Part shown: piece after piece, positions 23,813 to 32,289 of the stretch
Layout: the number at the start of each line of letters is the position of its first letter
Position numbering within the stretch: position 1 is the stretch's first letter
Source of the DNA: Clostridiales bacterium Firm_04
Lineage (GTDB): Bacteria; Bacillota; Clostridia; Oscillospirales; Ruminococcaceae
Assembly: GCA_001603005.1 (NCBI GenBank)
Contig: LVAJ01000014.1
Span: 151,298 to 215,297, forward strand
Direction: 5' to 3'
Length of the DNA: 64,000 nucleotides
Position numbers and translations under genes: made by a program
The notes under the pieces: generated by a model
Seen by the model: the letters and a program-made list of their open reading frames with translations, nothing else
The model's database searches: none
What the model was told of the DNA's origin: nothing

Positions 23813-24868
23813 TTAGCGGGATGCGGCGGGGAGATAGGTCTCCACGGGGATCGCATTGCCTAAACAGTACTTATAAACGTATGAATTTTCCACGCAGACA
23901 ATGGTCAGGCGCGGGCAGTAAGCGAAGGCATTCTTGTCGATGAACTTTACGCTGCTCGGGAGCGTCAGCTTGCGCAGCTTTTCGCAGCCTGCGAACGCCT
24001 GCTCGCCGATGCTGCTGACGGTATCGGGGATCTCAACGACTTCCAGACTCTTGCAGAAAGAGAATGTACTGTCGGCGATCTCGAAGACGCCCTTCGGCAG
24101 ATTGATGCTGACAAGCTTTTCGCACTGGCTGAAAGCTGCCTGACCGATCATGCGGAGCGAATCCGGCAGCTCGATCATGCGCAGATGCTTGCAGTTGGAA
24201 AACGCATATTCACCGATCGCGAGCAGAGAAGACGGCAGCTGGACGGAGCGCAGATTGCTGTAACCGTCGAAGCTGAACTCCTCGATCTTCGTGCAGCCGT
24301 CCGGAATGACGACATTGCGCGAGAACACACGGTACTTCTGTGCGGCAGCACGCGTAAAGACATTGTCATTGACGCTGACCGGTCTGGTCTTCTCCTTCGG
24401 TTCCTCATCCTCGGCAGTCTTCTCCTTGACGCGCAGGGGCGATTCATATGTCCAGCCCAGCATATAGGTCAGACATGCGAGCACAAATTCGGCAGCATTT
24501 GCGGAGAGGAACTTTTCTCCGAGCATAATGCTTTTTGCCTTTGTGATCGCCATTTCATGATTGCCCTGCTCGGAGAGCAGCACGCCGAGAATATTGTCCT
24601 CGACCATCGAACGCAGAAGCTTGCGCTCCTTGTCATATTCGGCAGTATAATCATTGAGGAGCGCAGTGAACCGCTTTCCGTCGAACAGCAGGGAACCGCC
24701 GCTCCGGATAAACAGATCGTTTGCATGCTCCTTGAGCATTGTTTTCAGCTGGAACTGAATAAGCTGGGTATTTTCAAAGCCCTCAATATTCTGTGGGGCA
24801 GGTGCTCCGCATTCCGGACAGGCAACACTGTTCGGGGGGAGCTCAGCATGGCATTTCTCACACTGCAT
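23813..24868 (-). CDS. Zinc-ribbon protein with BspA-type leucine-rich repeats
   Basis: 351 aa from ATG 24868 behind AGGAGA. The N-terminus is a zinc ribbon (CEKCHAELPPNSVACPECG), then a helical region of about 130 residues. From about residue 215 to the end there are five to six LRR_5 (BspA/TpLRR) repeats (FSFDGYSNLRSVQLPSSL, AFSNCKHLRMIELPDSL, AFAGCEKLRKLTLPSSV). There is no signal peptide, so unlike most BspA repeats this copy is cytoplasmic. It is the first gene of the kinase-VWA-PP2C operon and may provide protein-protein recognition for that module. Confidence 0.88.
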   Translation of the reverse strand: MQCEKCHAELPPNSVACPECGAPAPQNIEGFENTQLIQFQLKTMLKEHANDLFIRSGGSLLFDGKRFTALLNDYTAEYDKERKLLRSMVEDNILGVLLSEQGNHEMAITKAKSIMLGEKFLSANAAEFVLACLTYMLGWTYESPLRVKEKTAEDEEPKEKTRPVSVNDNVFTRAAAQKYRVFSRNVVIPDGCTKIEEFSFDGYSNLRSVQLPSSLLAIGEYAFSNCKHLRMIELPDSLRMIGQAAFSQCEKLVSINLPKGVFEIADSTFSFCKSLEVVEIPDTVSSIGEQAFAGCEKLRKLTLPSSVKFIDKNAFAYCPRLTIVCVENSYVYKYCLGNAIPVETYLPAASR

Positions 24869-24952
24869 AGTCAATTCTCCTGATTCAGTCTGGATATACC
24901 GTTGTACATGCAGTACGGTACAATACGCCCGTACCGGAATACTACTTATGAT

Positions 24953-24981
24953 ATTATAGCATGTTTTTAAGCTGTTGTCAA
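24953..24981 (-). promoter_or_regulatory. Promoter of the five-gene kinase/phosphatase operon
   Basis: Minus strand TTGACA (24981-24976), a 17-bp spacer and TATAAT (24958-24953) with extended TG. Intergenic gaps downstream are only 39-68 bp, so one transcript probably covers 24868 to 19168. Confidence 0.85.
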
Positions 24982-24999
24982 GTAACAGGACATGTTGAT

Positions 25000-25015
25000 T
25001 TCGCGTATTCGCGAA
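25000..25015. promoter_or_regulatory. Perfect dyad upstream of the operon promoter
   Basis: TTCGCG-TATT-CGCGAA lies about 18 bp upstream of the -35 box at 24976-24981. It is a possible activator or repressor site. The remaining AT-rich DNA to about 25190 shows nothing else. Confidence 0.4.
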
Positions 25016-25194
25016 GAAAAACATGCAGAATACGAAAAACGGCAAACATCAAAACAAAATGCATAAATAGTATGGAAATTCGTATATTTTCTATCAGTTT
25101 GCGATTGGATAACAATTCATGGTTTTAGTTTATATTTATGCAAATTATATAAAAATGATAGAAAAAGATTGGTGCTCGTATATTTCAATTAGCC

Positions 25195-25223
25195 TTGAAT
25201 TTTTTGCTTTTTTGTGCTATTAT
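25195..25223 (+). promoter_or_regulatory. Promoter for binding protein-GGDEF operon
   Basis: TTGAAT (25195-25200), a 17-bp spacer and TATTAT (25218-25223). Confidence 0.65.
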
Positions 25224-25306
25224 ATATAGAAAGAAGGGCAGACGGTGTCAGGACTGCCTGTCTGGATTTATTACGGGTTTCTATTTAAGTAATGGAGGAA
25301 GATTAC

Positions 25307-26590
25307 ATGAAGGAAAGAGAAAGCAAGCTCCGAATCAAATCAATGCTATGCTGTCTGGCGATGCTTTCAGGTCTGATGACGACTGCATGCGCATCGCAGG
25401 GAGGCAATGCGGGTGCTTCGGAAAAGAAGATCTACGTCATCGGACAGACCGAGGGAATGCAGTTCTGGGACAATGTAAAACTCGGCGCGGAACAGGCAGC
25501 CGAGGAGTTTCACTATGACATGCATTTTTCATGCTCCAAGTCTGTTTCGGACATCGAAGGGCAGATCAAGCTGATGGAGGAGGCGATCAGCAGCCATGCA
25601 GATGCGATCGTCATTGCACCGAACAACTCCGATGCGCTGGCGGACACTGTGAAAAAGGCGAAGGATGCAGGCATCGCGGTTGTTGCGATCGACGCTGATT
25701 TCAACGATATGAGCATGCGTTCGTCCTATGTCGGAACGAACAACCTGACGAGCGGCAAGATCGCCGGACGTCATGCGACCGAGGCGTTTGAGGATATTCA
25801 GAATGATAAGGTTCTGATCGTCACGCACTCTGAGACGGCAGCTTCTGCGCAGCAGCGTGTCGGCGGCTTCCAGAGCGTTGTCGGACCGTATTACGGCTCC
25901 CAGATGCAGGCAATCGCCATGGCTGCAAGAGAGGATGCGATGAAGCAGGCAATGGCGCAGGCGCAGGCAGGCGGCAATAATGAGAACGGTGAAAATGCAG
26001 GCGGACCGCCCGAAGGCATCGGCGGACCTCCTGACGGCGCAGGCGGACCTCCTGACGGCGCAGGCGGACCTCCCGACGGCGCAGGCGGACCTCCCGAAGG
26101 TGTCGGCGGAGCGCCCGAAGGTGTCGGCGGATCTCCCAGCGGCGAGGGCGGTGCTCCGGAAGGCGCACAGGGCAGCCCGATCGCAGCGGTTCTGAACTGC
26201 GGCGGCGATGTCAATATCGCAAAGGCACAGACGATGGAACAGCTGAAACAAAATCCGGACATCAAAATCGTTTATGCGACAAACGAGACCTCGACGCTCG
26301 GCGTCTGCCAGGCAATTCAGGAAATGGAATACGATCCGGATGAACTGACCGTCATCGGCTTCAACTCCAATGAAGCAGAGATCCAGTATCTCCGCAACGG
26401 TGTGCTGGATGCGCTGATCATTCAGCATCCTTATAACATGGGCTACCTCGGCGTGCATTACGCCGGTCAGGTCAGCAGGGGCTCTTCTGTCTCCGCATTG
26501 GAGGATACAGGCTCCATGTATGTTACGATGGATAACCTTGAGAGCGAAGAAGTCCAACTGTTTTTGGATCCTGCCGGATTCACGAATTAA
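25307..26590 (+). CDS. RbsB-type substrate-binding lipoprotein with Gly-Pro-rich insertion
   Basis: 427 aa from ATG 25307 behind ATGGAGGAAG. The lipoprotein signal has lipobox TTAC (C28). The first lobe is a periplasmic-binding-protein type 1 domain (YVIGQTEGMQFWDNVKLGAEQA, IVIAPNNSDALADTVKKA, YVGTNNLTSGKIAGRHA). Between it and the second-lobe strands there is a roughly 60-residue insert of about nine heptad-like GGPPDGA/GGPPEGV units. The domain then resumes (IKIVYATNETSTLGVCQAI, LTVIGFNSNEAEIQYL). It resembles sugar-binding proteins, but no ABC permease or ATPase gene is adjacent; the partner 18 bp downstream is a membrane GGDEF-like protein. A ligand-sensing role for that partner is therefore more likely than transport. 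Confidence 0.88.
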   Translation: MKERESKLRIKSMLCCLAMLSGLMTTACASQGGNAGASEKKIYVIGQTEGMQFWDNVKLGAEQAAEEFHYDMHFSCSKSVSDIEGQIKLMEEAISSHADAIVIAPNNSDALADTVKKAKDAGIAVVAIDADFNDMSMRSSYVGTNNLTSGKIAGRHATEAFEDIQNDKVLIVTHSETAASAQQRVGGFQSVVGPYYGSQMQAIAMAAREDAMKQAMAQAQAGGNNENGENAGGPPEGIGGPPDGAGGPPDGAGGPPDGAGGPPEGVGGAPEGVGGSPSGEGGAPEGAQGSPIAAVLNCGGDVNIAKAQTMEQLKQNPDIKIVYATNETSTLGVCQAIQEMEYDPDELTVIGFNSNEAEIQYLRNGVLDALIIQHPYNMGYLGVHYAGQVSRGSSVSALEDTGSMYVTMDNLESEEVQLFLDPAGFTN

Positions 26591-26608
26591 GGAAGGGAGG
26601 ATACAAAA

Positions 26609-27847
26609 ATGGCTAATAATGCAAAGGAAAAGAAAAGCTCAGGCGGACTGGGTTATGCGATCCTTGCGGTCGTATTCGCTCTGGTCATGCTGCTGAACTT
26701 CGGACTTCTGAACTGGACGTATAACCGTGCAATTCAGACCTTTAACCTGACATCCAATGAAAGCCGTACGCTGAACAGTGCAAACGGCATCCTGCAGAGT
26801 GTGAACGAGCAGTTCATGCAGATCGTTGCACAGCTCGGTATTCCGCAGCAGCATCTGGGCACGATTGCCGGAATGTTCCCTGCGGTCAAAAACGCAATGA
26901 ACGAGTTTGAAAGCCTCGAAGGTCATGATGAGCTGGCTGAGCGCCGGTTCAAACATGCGCGTGCGTATGTCGATGCTTACGAGCAGAAGATGATCGAGTA
27001 CCGCACACAGCTGACGAATCTGCTCGAAGCCGGTGACGAGGATGCGCTGAATGCGTTCTACGCACAGCTTCCGGATATTTACGAATCCGAGATCGCACCG
27101 ATCCAGGCTGCTGCATCGCAGATGCTGACGGCAACGACCTCTATCATGGCTTCTGCGGCAAATGCCCGTACTGTCTCGCTGACGCGGATGATGAACGTTG
27201 TTCGCCTGATCATGCTCGGCATTCTGGTGCTCGGCGAGATCGCAATTCTCTTTGCTGCAAGATTCAGAAAGCGTGCGAACGAGGAAATTTCGAGAAAGAC
27301 TGCGCAGTTTGCGGATGCTTCTACCAAGCTGATGCGCTCCCGCGAGAAGATGGAGGATATTGCGGTCATCAGCATCCTGACAGGTCTGAAGAACCGCTAT
27401 GCGCTGGAACAGGATCTCGGCGACCGTCTTGCAGAGGAGCAGTTTAATATTGCGGTGTTCGATATGGACAATTTCCGCAGTATCAACGATACCTATGGCT
27501 ATGAGTTTGGCGACGAGTATCTTGCACAGGTCGCAGAGCGCCTCAAGACCGAGTTCGATCAGTTTGCTGATATCTACAACATCACCGGCAATGAGTTCTG
27601 CTTCGTGTTCAAGAGAACCGTTTCCGATACACAGGCGATCCGCCTTGTGGACAGCATTGCCGCTGTCATGAGCAGCCCGTACACGATCTTCAATCTGACG
27701 GTTCAGCTTTCGGTCTCCGCAAGTACCTACCATTATCTTGCCGGCGACTGCCTGAATGTCAACTCGCTGCTTGTGAAGATGGACAATGTGCTCCGCAATG
27801 CAAAGAGAGCCGGCGGCGGACAGATTCTGCAGGTCGTCAATATCTGA
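26609..27847 (+). CDS. Membrane sensor with degenerate GGDEF domain
   Basis: 412 aa, ATG behind GGAAGGGAGG. A first transmembrane helix (about 12-35), an extracellular helical bundle of about 155 residues resembling four-helix-bundle receptor domains, and a second helix (about 200-222) precede a cytoplasmic GGDEF-fold domain (ILTGLKNRYALEQDL, FNIAVFDMDNFRSINDTYG, FGDEYLAQVAERL). The signature reads TGNEF (residues 326-330) in place of GG[DE]EF, so activity is doubtful although the half-site FDMDNF looks normal. It is co-transcribed with the RbsB-type lipoprotein, its probable ligand-delivery partner. Confidence 0.88.
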   Translation: MANNAKEKKSSGGLGYAILAVVFALVMLLNFGLLNWTYNRAIQTFNLTSNESRTLNSANGILQSVNEQFMQIVAQLGIPQQHLGTIAGMFPAVKNAMNEFESLEGHDELAERRFKHARAYVDAYEQKMIEYRTQLTNLLEAGDEDALNAFYAQLPDIYESEIAPIQAAASQMLTATTSIMASAANARTVSLTRMMNVVRLIMLGILVLGEIAILFAARFRKRANEEISRKTAQFADASTKLMRSREKMEDIAVISILTGLKNRYALEQDLGDRLAEEQFNIAVFDMDNFRSINDTYGYEFGDEYLAQVAERLKTEFDQFADIYNITGNEFCFVFKRTVSDTQAIRLVDSIAAVMSSPYTIFNLTVQLSVSASTYHYLAGDCLNVNSLLVKMDNVLRNAKRAGGGQILQVVNI

Positions 27848-27886
27848 TGCGCAGAATCCCGCATTTTGCACTTCTTTCATCAATCC

Positions 27887-27921
27887 GACAGCTGCCGAGA
27901 AACCCACGGTAGCTGTCATTT
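27887..27921 (+). terminator. Terminator
   Basis: GACAGCTGCCG (27887-27897) pairs with CGGTAGCTGTC (27907-27917), followed by ATTTTGTT. Confidence 0.75.
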
Positions 27922-28004
27922 TGTTATGTCTTGGAGTTGTATTTTTACAAAAAATTGCAATGTGTAAATTGGCATAAAAATATTTTATCAAGCGCAAAAA
28001 AATA

Positions 28005-28033
28005 TTGACTTTTCATGAAATTCGTAGTATAAT
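28005..28033 (+). promoter_or_regulatory. Promoter for DivIVA-like / hydrogenase-like operon
   Basis: TTGACT (28005-28010), a 17-bp spacer and TATAAT (28028-28033). The leader of about 125 nt contains a small CAGATG-CATCTG hairpin and no other recognised element. Confidence 0.75.
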
Positions 28034-28164
28034 AAAATATATATAAAGTTTCAGTTGGCAGATGTCTTCGGCATCTGCGATCGGAGTATCGTTTTCAGCA
28101 GATATCATTCAGACTGCCGGATCCGGATGCGGATCGCGTCAGTCCGATACAGGAGGTAAGGATT

Positions 28165-29403
28165 ATGTCTGATACGAGATTTATGCAGACTGTGCTGTTC
28201 GGCGGATACGAGCGATCTGCCGTTGAGAAACGCTTTGAATCTCTTTGCACACAGCTGTTTACGCTGAAAAATGAATTGCGTGAATCAAAGCTTCTCCTGA
28301 CTGAACTGCGCAGCGGTTCGGAAGAATCCGCCGCGCTGGAAAAGATTCTCGCCGGCGAACGCGTCAAAATGGCGGAGGTGCAGGCGCAGAACGAAACGGT
28401 CTCCAAAAAGCTCCGTGCCGCGGATGACGATATTGCGGAGCGGGATCAGGAGATCGAAAAGCTGAAAGCGCAGATCACGGCGCTTCAGGATGAGCTGACG
28501 CAGAAAACCGAAAAGCTGACCTATCTCGAAGCCAATTCGGACGGAGAGGCGCTCAGCGCGGTCTTTATTGAAGCACAGAAGTCAGCAGATCTGCTCGTGA
28601 GTATGGCAAAAAAGGATGCCGCAGCGCTGGAGACCAATTCCAAGCGGCTCGCGGACAATCTGGTCACCGAAGCGAATAATACCGCGAAAAAGCTGATCTA
28701 TGATGCGGAAGTGCGCAGCAGCGAGATGCTGACCGATGCAGAGAACCGCAGCACACAGCTGGAAACGGCATCCGAAAATCTGAAGGCGAGTGTGCTGGGC
28801 GATGTCAGCCGTCTGATGACAGAGGTCGATGCACTGAAAGCGGCGTTCGGCAGATTTCAGGAGAACGGTCTCGGTGCGCTGTCCGAAGCGGAGCAGATGC
28901 TCAGTGAAACGGACACCAATCTGAAAATCGGCGGTGTTCCGGTGTTCCGTACACCTGTGCCGGTTGATCGCAAGCTGCCCGCGGAACCGGAACTCGAACC
29001 GGTCGAACATGCGTATTACACGGAAGCGGACGCAGCCGCCGCAGAAGCAAAGATCCAGCGCGAGGAGGAGTTAAAACGGCTCCGCGCAATGGCGAACTCT
29101 ATTACGGAAAAACACAGCGAGCCGGCAGCAGCGGATATGCAAAGTGCTGCGGATATCCTGCCGGAACCGGAGGATCTGCCTGAGCCGGAAGCCCCTGAGG
29201 AGGAAATCCTGCCGAAGCACGCGGAGCATTCCGCTCCGGAGCCCGCTGCGGTGACCGAACCGGATTCACCGCATGAACCGCCGGCATCCGAAACGGTCGG
29301 AAAGATCGTGCCGGATCTCGCCGCACTCGCGGCGCAGGCAGATGCGCTCAGCCAACAGGGTAAAAAAAAATACAAGTATCCGGGACGCAAAAAAATTGAA
29401 TGA
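28165..29403 (+). CDS. DivIVA-like coiled-coil protein
   Basis: 412 aa, ATG behind AGGAGGTAAGG. The first 45 residues (VLFGGYERSAVEKRFESL) resemble the N-terminal DivIVA lipid-binding/dimer motif with its Gly-Tyr. A long coiled coil runs from about 45 to 125 (heptads of Lys/Glu/Leu), with a second helical region at about 135-255 rich in Ala/Glu. The C-terminal 130 residues are acidic and Pro/Glu-rich (PEPEDLPEPEAPEEE), ending in a basic KKKYKYPGRKK tail. There is no signal peptide. DivIVA-like proteins mark curved membrane or septa. It precedes the hydrogenase-like sensor gene by 36 bp; a joint role is inferred only from that. Confidence 0.75.
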   Translation: MSDTRFMQTVLFGGYERSAVEKRFESLCTQLFTLKNELRESKLLLTELRSGSEESAALEKILAGERVKMAEVQAQNETVSKKLRAADDDIAERDQEIEKLKAQITALQDELTQKTEKLTYLEANSDGEALSAVFIEAQKSADLLVSMAKKDAAALETNSKRLADNLVTEANNTAKKLIYDAEVRSSEMLTDAENRSTQLETASENLKASVLGDVSRLMTEVDALKAAFGRFQENGLGALSEAEQMLSETDTNLKIGGVPVFRTPVPVDRKLPAEPELEPVEHAYYTEADAAAAEAKIQREEELKRLRAMANSITEKHSEPAAADMQSAADILPEPEDLPEPEAPEEEILPKHAEHSAPEPAAVTEPDSPHEPPASETVGKIVPDLAALAAQADALSQQGKKKYKYPGRKKIE

Positions 29404-29439
29404 AACTGATTTGAAAAGGAATTGAGGAGTGTTTACGAA

Positions 29440-31119
29440 ATGAACGAGATTATTATTGTCAAGCCGGAAAAATGTGTCGGCTGCAATGCCTGCGTCAGAA
29501 GCTGCCCGGCGCCGGAAGCCAATATCACCAGAAAGCTTTCTGACGGCAGATTCATTACATCTGTGGATCCGGAACGATGTATTGCATGCGGCGCATGTAT
29601 CAACGCATGTTCGCACGGCGCCCGCGACTATATTGATGACACAGAGGACGCGATGAATGCGGTTCTCCGCGACGAGAAGCCGATCATTATGGTCATGCCG
29701 GAGATCAAGGCGGCATATCCGACCAAATGGAAAGGGATCCTCGACTGGTTTCGCAGCAAAGGCTGCGTGCTCTACGACGTATCCTTCGGCGCAGATATCT
29801 GCACATGGGCGCATCTCCGCGCGTTGGAAAATAATCAGATCGGCAACATCATCACACAGCCTTGCTCCGCGATCGTGCGCTATATCGAGCTGTATCAGCC
29901 GAAGCTTCTGACGAATCTTTCGCCGATCCACAGCCCTGTTTCTTGCTGTGTGAAGTACATCAAGGAGTATCAGCGCAGGGACAATCCGATCGCCGTGCTG
30001 TCGGCTTGTATCGCAAAAAAGACCGAATTTGCAGAGACCGGTCTGGTCGATTTCAGCATCACCTTCCGCAAGATGATGGAGTATTTTGACCGCAATGATA
30101 TCCGCATTGCTGCGAATCCGGTTGACGATTATGAGTACAAGTTTGATGATGTGCAGGGCGCACTCGGCTCGATCTATTCCAGACCGGGCGGCATGCGGGA
30201 TAATCTGCTTGCACATGCGCCGGATCTTGCGATCGCGACCTCTGAGGGTACCCAGAAGGTCTACCGCGATCTGGAAATGTATGCGAAAATGCCGGAGCAG
30301 AAGCATCCGCAGGTTTATGATGTCATGTCCTGCGAATTTGGCTGCAATATGGGACCGGCATCGGATTCCGACCAGAATGCATTTGATATGATGCTTGTGA
30401 TGCGGGATGTGGAGCAGGAGGCACGCGAGCGCCGCAAGACCTCGACGAGCATGTTCCGCGGCACCGAGGATAAGCTGTTCCGCCGCTTTGACGAGGAACT
30501 GAATTTCAACGATTTCATCCGCAGCTATAAGCCCTGCAAGCCCTCTGTCGTACCGAGTGAAGCGCAGCTGGAACCAATCTTCCAGTCGCTCGGCAAGGAG
30601 ACAGAAGCACAGCGCTGTCTCGACTGCAATGCCTGCGGCTATCACACCTGCCGCGAAATGGCAACAGCGATCTTCCGCGGTCTGAATACGCCGGACAATT
30701 GCCTTGTGCATGCAAAAACCGTTATGGCAAACGGCGGCGGTGCCGGATCCGCAGATTTCAGCGGCGTTGCAGGCGACTGCAAGCAGATCTCCGAGCAGCT
30801 CCAGCAGACAGCAGGGGAGATCTCCGAATCGCTTGAGTCGATCGAAGCATCTGCGTCCGCCACGGGCGAGCGTGCGGTCATGGTCAATGATCTGCTGCGC
30901 AATGTCGTTGCGTTCTGCAACGGCAATCCGGTCATGGATGAGGACAGCGTCAAGCAGCTGACCGGCATTCTGGAGACCACGATCTCCGCGCTCGGCGCAT
31001 TTGACGAGAATGTTTCCGAAACGAACAAGTCTTCGGAAGTGATCGGTTCTTCGATCGAGCGGATGCGCGGGATGCTGGATTCGCTGAACGATTCGATCGC
31101 AAAGATCAGCGCGAAGTGA
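29440..31119 (+). CDS. [FeFe]-hydrogenase-like sensory protein with ferredoxin, Fe-S and coiled-coil domains
   Basis: 559 aa from ATG 29440 behind GAGGAG. Residues 1-55 form a two-cluster ferredoxin (CVGCNACVRSCP, CIACGACINACSHG). Residues about 75-340 match the [Fe]-hydrogenase large-subunit C-terminal domain. Counterparts of the three H-cluster loops are visible: SPVSCCVKY (for TSCCPxW), LSACIAKKTEF (for MPCxxKxxE) and DVMSCEFGCNMG (for ExMxCxxGCxxGGG), so the cluster cysteines are kept but the contexts diverge. A further Fe-S motif CLDCNACGYHTCREMA lies at about 393-410. The last 130 residues are an MCP-like Ser/Glu-rich coiled coil. This layout fits sensory (HydS/HsfB-like) rather than catalytic hydrogenases; no PAS domain is present. 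Confidence 0.85.
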   Translation: MNEIIIVKPEKCVGCNACVRSCPAPEANITRKLSDGRFITSVDPERCIACGACINACSHGARDYIDDTEDAMNAVLRDEKPIIMVMPEIKAAYPTKWKGILDWFRSKGCVLYDVSFGADICTWAHLRALENNQIGNIITQPCSAIVRYIELYQPKLLTNLSPIHSPVSCCVKYIKEYQRRDNPIAVLSACIAKKTEFAETGLVDFSITFRKMMEYFDRNDIRIAANPVDDYEYKFDDVQGALGSIYSRPGGMRDNLLAHAPDLAIATSEGTQKVYRDLEMYAKMPEQKHPQVYDVMSCEFGCNMGPASDSDQNAFDMMLVMRDVEQEARERRKTSTSMFRGTEDKLFRRFDEELNFNDFIRSYKPCKPSVVPSEAQLEPIFQSLGKETEAQRCLDCNACGYHTCREMATAIFRGLNTPDNCLVHAKTVMANGGGAGSADFSGVAGDCKQISEQLQQTAGEISESLESIEASASATGERAVMVNDLLRNVVAFCNGNPVMDEDSVKQLTGILETTISALGAFDENVSETNKSSEVIGSSIERMRGMLDSLNDSIAKISAK

Positions 31120-31146
31120 CCGGTGCGAAATTTCAATGAATAGAAT

Positions 31147-31191
31147 CAGCCGCAGGATTTCCGAAATGCCGGAGATCCTGCGGCTGTTTTT
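31147..31191. terminator. Terminator between convergent genes
   Basis: CAGCCGCAGGAT (31147-31158) pairs with ATCCTGCGGCTG (31175-31186), followed by TTTTTG. Confidence 0.85.
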
Positions 31192-31197
31192 GTCAGA

Positions 31198-31998
31198 TTA
31201 TGTTGCAGAGGGATCCGATGCCGGATTCGCTTCTGCGATCCCGTGCCGGCGCCAGTAATCCGGCGAGACGCCGATGCTCTTTTTGAACTGCCGCGAAAAA
31301 TGCTCCGGACTGGAATAGCCGCAGCGAACGGCGATTTCCTCTGCATTCAGACCGGTGCTTTGCAGCAGATTTTTGGCGGCGTCGATCCGGCTGCGGATGA
31401 CATCCTGCGTCAGCGAGGTGTGAAAGGCTTCCTTGTAGATGCGGTGAAAATAGGACACGCTGATGTGCAGGGATTCTGCCAGCGCTTCCGCATGCCAGTC
31501 TTTTTGCGGCTGCGCGGCGATCTGCTGCCGGATCGCGACCAGCTCGCCGAAATAGGGGAGCGGTTTCTGCTGCATCAGCGGAACGACCGAAAAATCCGTT
31601 AGCATTGCCGTGAACAGCGAATTGATGACGGTATCGCTGTTGAATCCGCGGAAAAATGCACTGCAGATCAGCGTGAAATAATATTCCGGATGCGTCCAGT
31701 CCGGAATCATGATCGGCTCATTCAGCGGGAGCCCGAACGATCGGATGATCTTCGGATCGCTCTCAAACTGCACCCAGTCATCCGTATACGGCACACCGTC
31801 CGCGGCATAATACTGCGGTACATTGACGTCGTACAGCACAAAGGTATTCGCCGGATAGGAGCGGATCTCATCGCCGCAGCGCATGCGGCACGGTGTCCGC
31901 ACCAGCAGCGCGAGATAATGCGGATAGCCGTCCCGCCGGTCGATCTCAAAATCCGGCTCGTGGTCGTAGCCGATTCCCATGCAGACAATACGGAACAT
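31198..31998 (-). CDS. AraC-family transcriptional regulator
   Basis: 266 aa, ATG behind TGAGGTGAG. The N-terminal 150 residues form a cupin-like sensor domain (YPANTFVLYDVNVPQYY, DDWVQFESDP). The C-terminal 100 residues carry two helix-turn-helix units of the AraC type (LAESLHISVSYFHRIYKEAF and IAVRCGYSSPEHFSRQFKK with the family's terminal G.SP..WR). Most such regulators respond to sugars and activate a neighbouring gene. It is divergent from the GH26-CE1 enzyme, so control of mannan use is a reasonable inference. Confidence 0.92.
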   Translation of the reverse strand: MFRIVCMGIGYDHEPDFEIDRRDGYPHYLALLVRTPCRMRCGDEIRSYPANTFVLYDVNVPQYYAADGVPYTDDWVQFESDPKIIRSFGLPLNEPIMIPDWTHPEYYFTLICSAFFRGFNSDTVINSLFTAMLTDFSVVPLMQQKPLPYFGELVAIRQQIAAQPQKDWHAEALAESLHISVSYFHRIYKEAFHTSLTQDVIRSRIDAAKNLLQSTGLNAEEIAVRCGYSSPEHFSRQFKKSIGVSPDYWRRHGIAEANPASDPSAT

Positions 31999-32092
31999 TT
32001 TCTCACCTCACGATTGTTCAAGATCAGGCATCAAATCCCGCATGAATATGCGGCGATTTGTAAAACTGTGTCAAAAAGATCAAGTTGTATTC

Positions 32093-32121
32093 ATTATACA
32101 TCATTCCGTTTTCGCTGTCAA
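32093..32121 (-). promoter_or_regulatory. Promoter for AraC regulator; overlaps a divergent -10
   Basis: Minus strand TTGACA (32121-32116), a 17-bp spacer and TATAAT (32098-32093). A plus-strand TATAAT at 32127-32132 directed at the GH26 gene has only a poor -35 (TTCCGT, 32104-32109) that lies within this promoter. This is the layout expected if the GH26 promoter needs an activator. Confidence 0.7.
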
Positions 32122-32289
32122 GCAGTTATAATGAAATCAGGAATTGCGTGCGGACGCGGACAATTTTCTGCTCACCGCGCAGATTTCCGAATCCGAAAAC
32201 AGCAGCATATGCTGCGAAAAACAGGGCGGATTTTACATACCCCTTCATGCAGGATCCGCTTTGTCAGACAGAAAACGGAGGGATAGTAA

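Noticed and set aside
19168..24868. Tellurite-resistance operon
   Set aside because: VWA, kinase and PP2C are present but no TerD, TerC, TerB or TerZ gene, so only the TerY-P-like comparison is supported.
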